DNA from: Membranipora membranacea
Lineage: Eukaryota; Bryozoa; Gymnolaemata; Cheilostomatida; Membraniporidae
Reading direction: 5' to 3'
DNA length: 64,000 nucleotides
NCBI GenBank assembly: GCA_914767715.1
Contig: OU612072.1
Coordinates: forward strand, 25,668,001-25,732,000
Shown: piece by piece, positions 62,450-64,000 of the stretch
Position numbering within the stretch: the first letter of the stretch is position 1
Layout: each line of letters starts with the position of its first letter
The notes under the pieces: generated by a model
What the model saw: the letters and a program-made list of their open reading frames with translations, nothing else
The model's database searches: none
What the model was told of the DNA's origin: nothing
Position numbers and translations under genes: made by a program

Positions 62450-64000
62450 GAATTGTCAGAAACTGACCTATATATCATTACCCAACCAGCAACCATTATT
62501 GTGTAATTAACCCTGCCTGCTAAATAATTTACTTTCATTATTGATATTGTATAGCCCTAGTATAAGCCTTTACAGTTCTAGTGAATATCATACAATTTGA
62601 TATGCTGTAATGAATAGATATTGCTGTGCAAGGTAGCATCAAAATCTATATTGCGGGAGGCCCAGGTTCAGATCAGAACTTTGCTACTAATAAAAATGTA
62701 CAACGTTGCTCCCCAGATGAGCGAGGAATTATTTTGTATCAACTGTCCTACATGCCTAAGTGGAGAGAAGTGTTATGTGAATAAGGCCATATTATCCACA
62801 GAACCACTGACTACTGAAAATATGCTGACTGATGCTAAAAAAACCTAAACTTGGTGTCACAGCAAGTTGTATGAGTACTGATTATTGGCATAGTCTAAAC
62901 TACGCTCCTTGTGATTATTGAGATTGAATTGCTTTCAGCTATTTCTATTTGTTCGCCAAAGATGCTCTGAGCATGGAGTTAGCTCTGAATGTTATGGTAT
63001 GTGGACTGAGGGAGGCAAAGGTAAATCGACTATCGTAAGCCTGGTATATATTCATTACCTGTCTACAAAGGAGCTCTTGATGTTACACTATATAATTCTC
63101 AGCCATCTCAGTTATACGGTGTACAGGAAGCAATTTTGGCATATTTCTCTGTCACTCTTGGATGGTAGTTCCCTAGTAGGTGTTGGCACTAGTACAGATA
63201 GTATTAAAATGTCAGACTAGTGGCAACACCGTTTAAAGTAATAAATTTTAATCTGTCAGCTTGAGTGCCACAAGCAGGGAGGTTAGCCAATAACAGGCAT
63301 AATTACATAATTACCTTGATATCCTTGTTGTCAAAATTTTTAATCGTACAATTAAGTATAATTAACACTGTTTGTTAATCCTTCATACACATTCCATTGC
63401 ACTTGTAACAAGTCATCATGACACACTTGTGGAATCAGAGAGACAGGAGTCATTGTAAGCTGACCTAACTTCCTGTCTTTTGCTGCTGATAATGAATTGA
63501 GTTTTAAATTTCGCGAATATTCATTTTTATAAAGATGGTTGTTTGGGTGTGATTGCAATCATGATCATTCTTTGTCAGAAGAGTGAGGGGCGGGAAGTTG
63601 TAACATTTTATGCAAAAAACTAGATAATTGTCCAAATTCCATTTGTATATTTTTATCAAATTATTTCACCAAACTCTGCATCAAAGCTGAGTTATTATGC
63701 CAAGAATGAGATTGCCTCGCAAAAAACCTTAAATTCTCTGGCGCCCTTATTCTCCAGTATTTGCAAAAAAGTTTCATTGATATTCCGCGCTTCTTGGTCA
63801 ACTTCAAGAGTTGAGCCAGCATTATATGATAATCTGTGTGTTTATCCACAGGGTGGTTCATTTACAAATCTACTGGTACCTCATAAGTTCTGTGAAGGTG
63901 CCTATGAATGCCAGTGTAAACAAAATTAACATTCTTACTGGCTTATCTTGATTATGACTTCATGGGTAAATAACTTGGATACCAACAATACATCCAATTA
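62450..64000. other. Right edge, no convincing gene
   Basis: Short frames near 62730 (CINCPTCLSGEKC) and 62970 (RCSEHGVSSECY) are cysteine-bearing but lack a consistent splice frame. The stretch may hold further exons of the secreted gene starting at 60194. Confidence 0.3.

Noticed and set aside
62700-63010. Cysteine-bearing frames as further exons of the gene at 60194
   Set aside because: The phase-1 donor at 60272 does not join these frames without a stop.

Overview
The window is animal genomic DNA. Every recognisable gene is broken into short exons with GT-AG introns, the sequence is AT-rich, and diverged hAT, LINE and foldback elements fill introns and intergenic space. Domain content (IRP/aconitase, NKRF, D8C, TSP1, PAN-like) fits a marine invertebrate, plausibly a lophotrochozoan. 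That placement is inference.

Region 1-9.6 kb. A partial secreted PAN-like gene lies on the minus strand at 1.6-2.3 kb. Next is a minus-strand homologue of the nucleolar factor NKRF (XTBD, G-patch, R3H; 3.7-9.2 kb). NKRF and the following gene are divergent, with start codons about 440 bp apart.

Region 9.6-27.2 kb. A complete 22-exon plus-strand gene encodes an iron regulatory protein / cytosolic aconitase. All IRP1 iron-sulfur ligands and catalytic arginines are present. A 531-bp exon at 14594-15124 also encodes a cysteine-rich segment matching the insert that distinguishes vertebrate IRP2. It sits at the same site and has matching ends, including a CPFH heme-regulatory-type motif. The exon is phase-symmetric (2-2), so including or skipping it keeps the frame: 1068 aa with it, 891 aa without it. 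One gene could therefore yield IRP2-like and IRP1-like proteins. This is the most notable system in the window.

Region 27.7-33.2 kb. A non-autonomous hAT element carries a nested foldback element and has an 8-bp target duplication. It is followed by a secreted D8C-domain gene with a one-base frame break at an A run, an orphan signal-peptide exon with seven Met codons, and a LINE 3' end.

Region 33.4-49.3 kb. Three related genes (two minus, one plus) share an opening MGE(K/Q)N(I/L)V(V/L)(I/M)G exon, then a membrane segment and a Pro/Gln-rich stretch. Two add two TSP1-like modules each.

Region 49.3-64 kb. Mostly intergenic. It holds a candidate tiny secreted-peptide gene (56.0-56.8 kb) with TATA box, UTR intron and signal peptide, a related promoter in inverted orientation at 53.6 kb, another signal-peptide exon at 60.2 kb, and decayed LINE copies at 60.6-62.4 kb.
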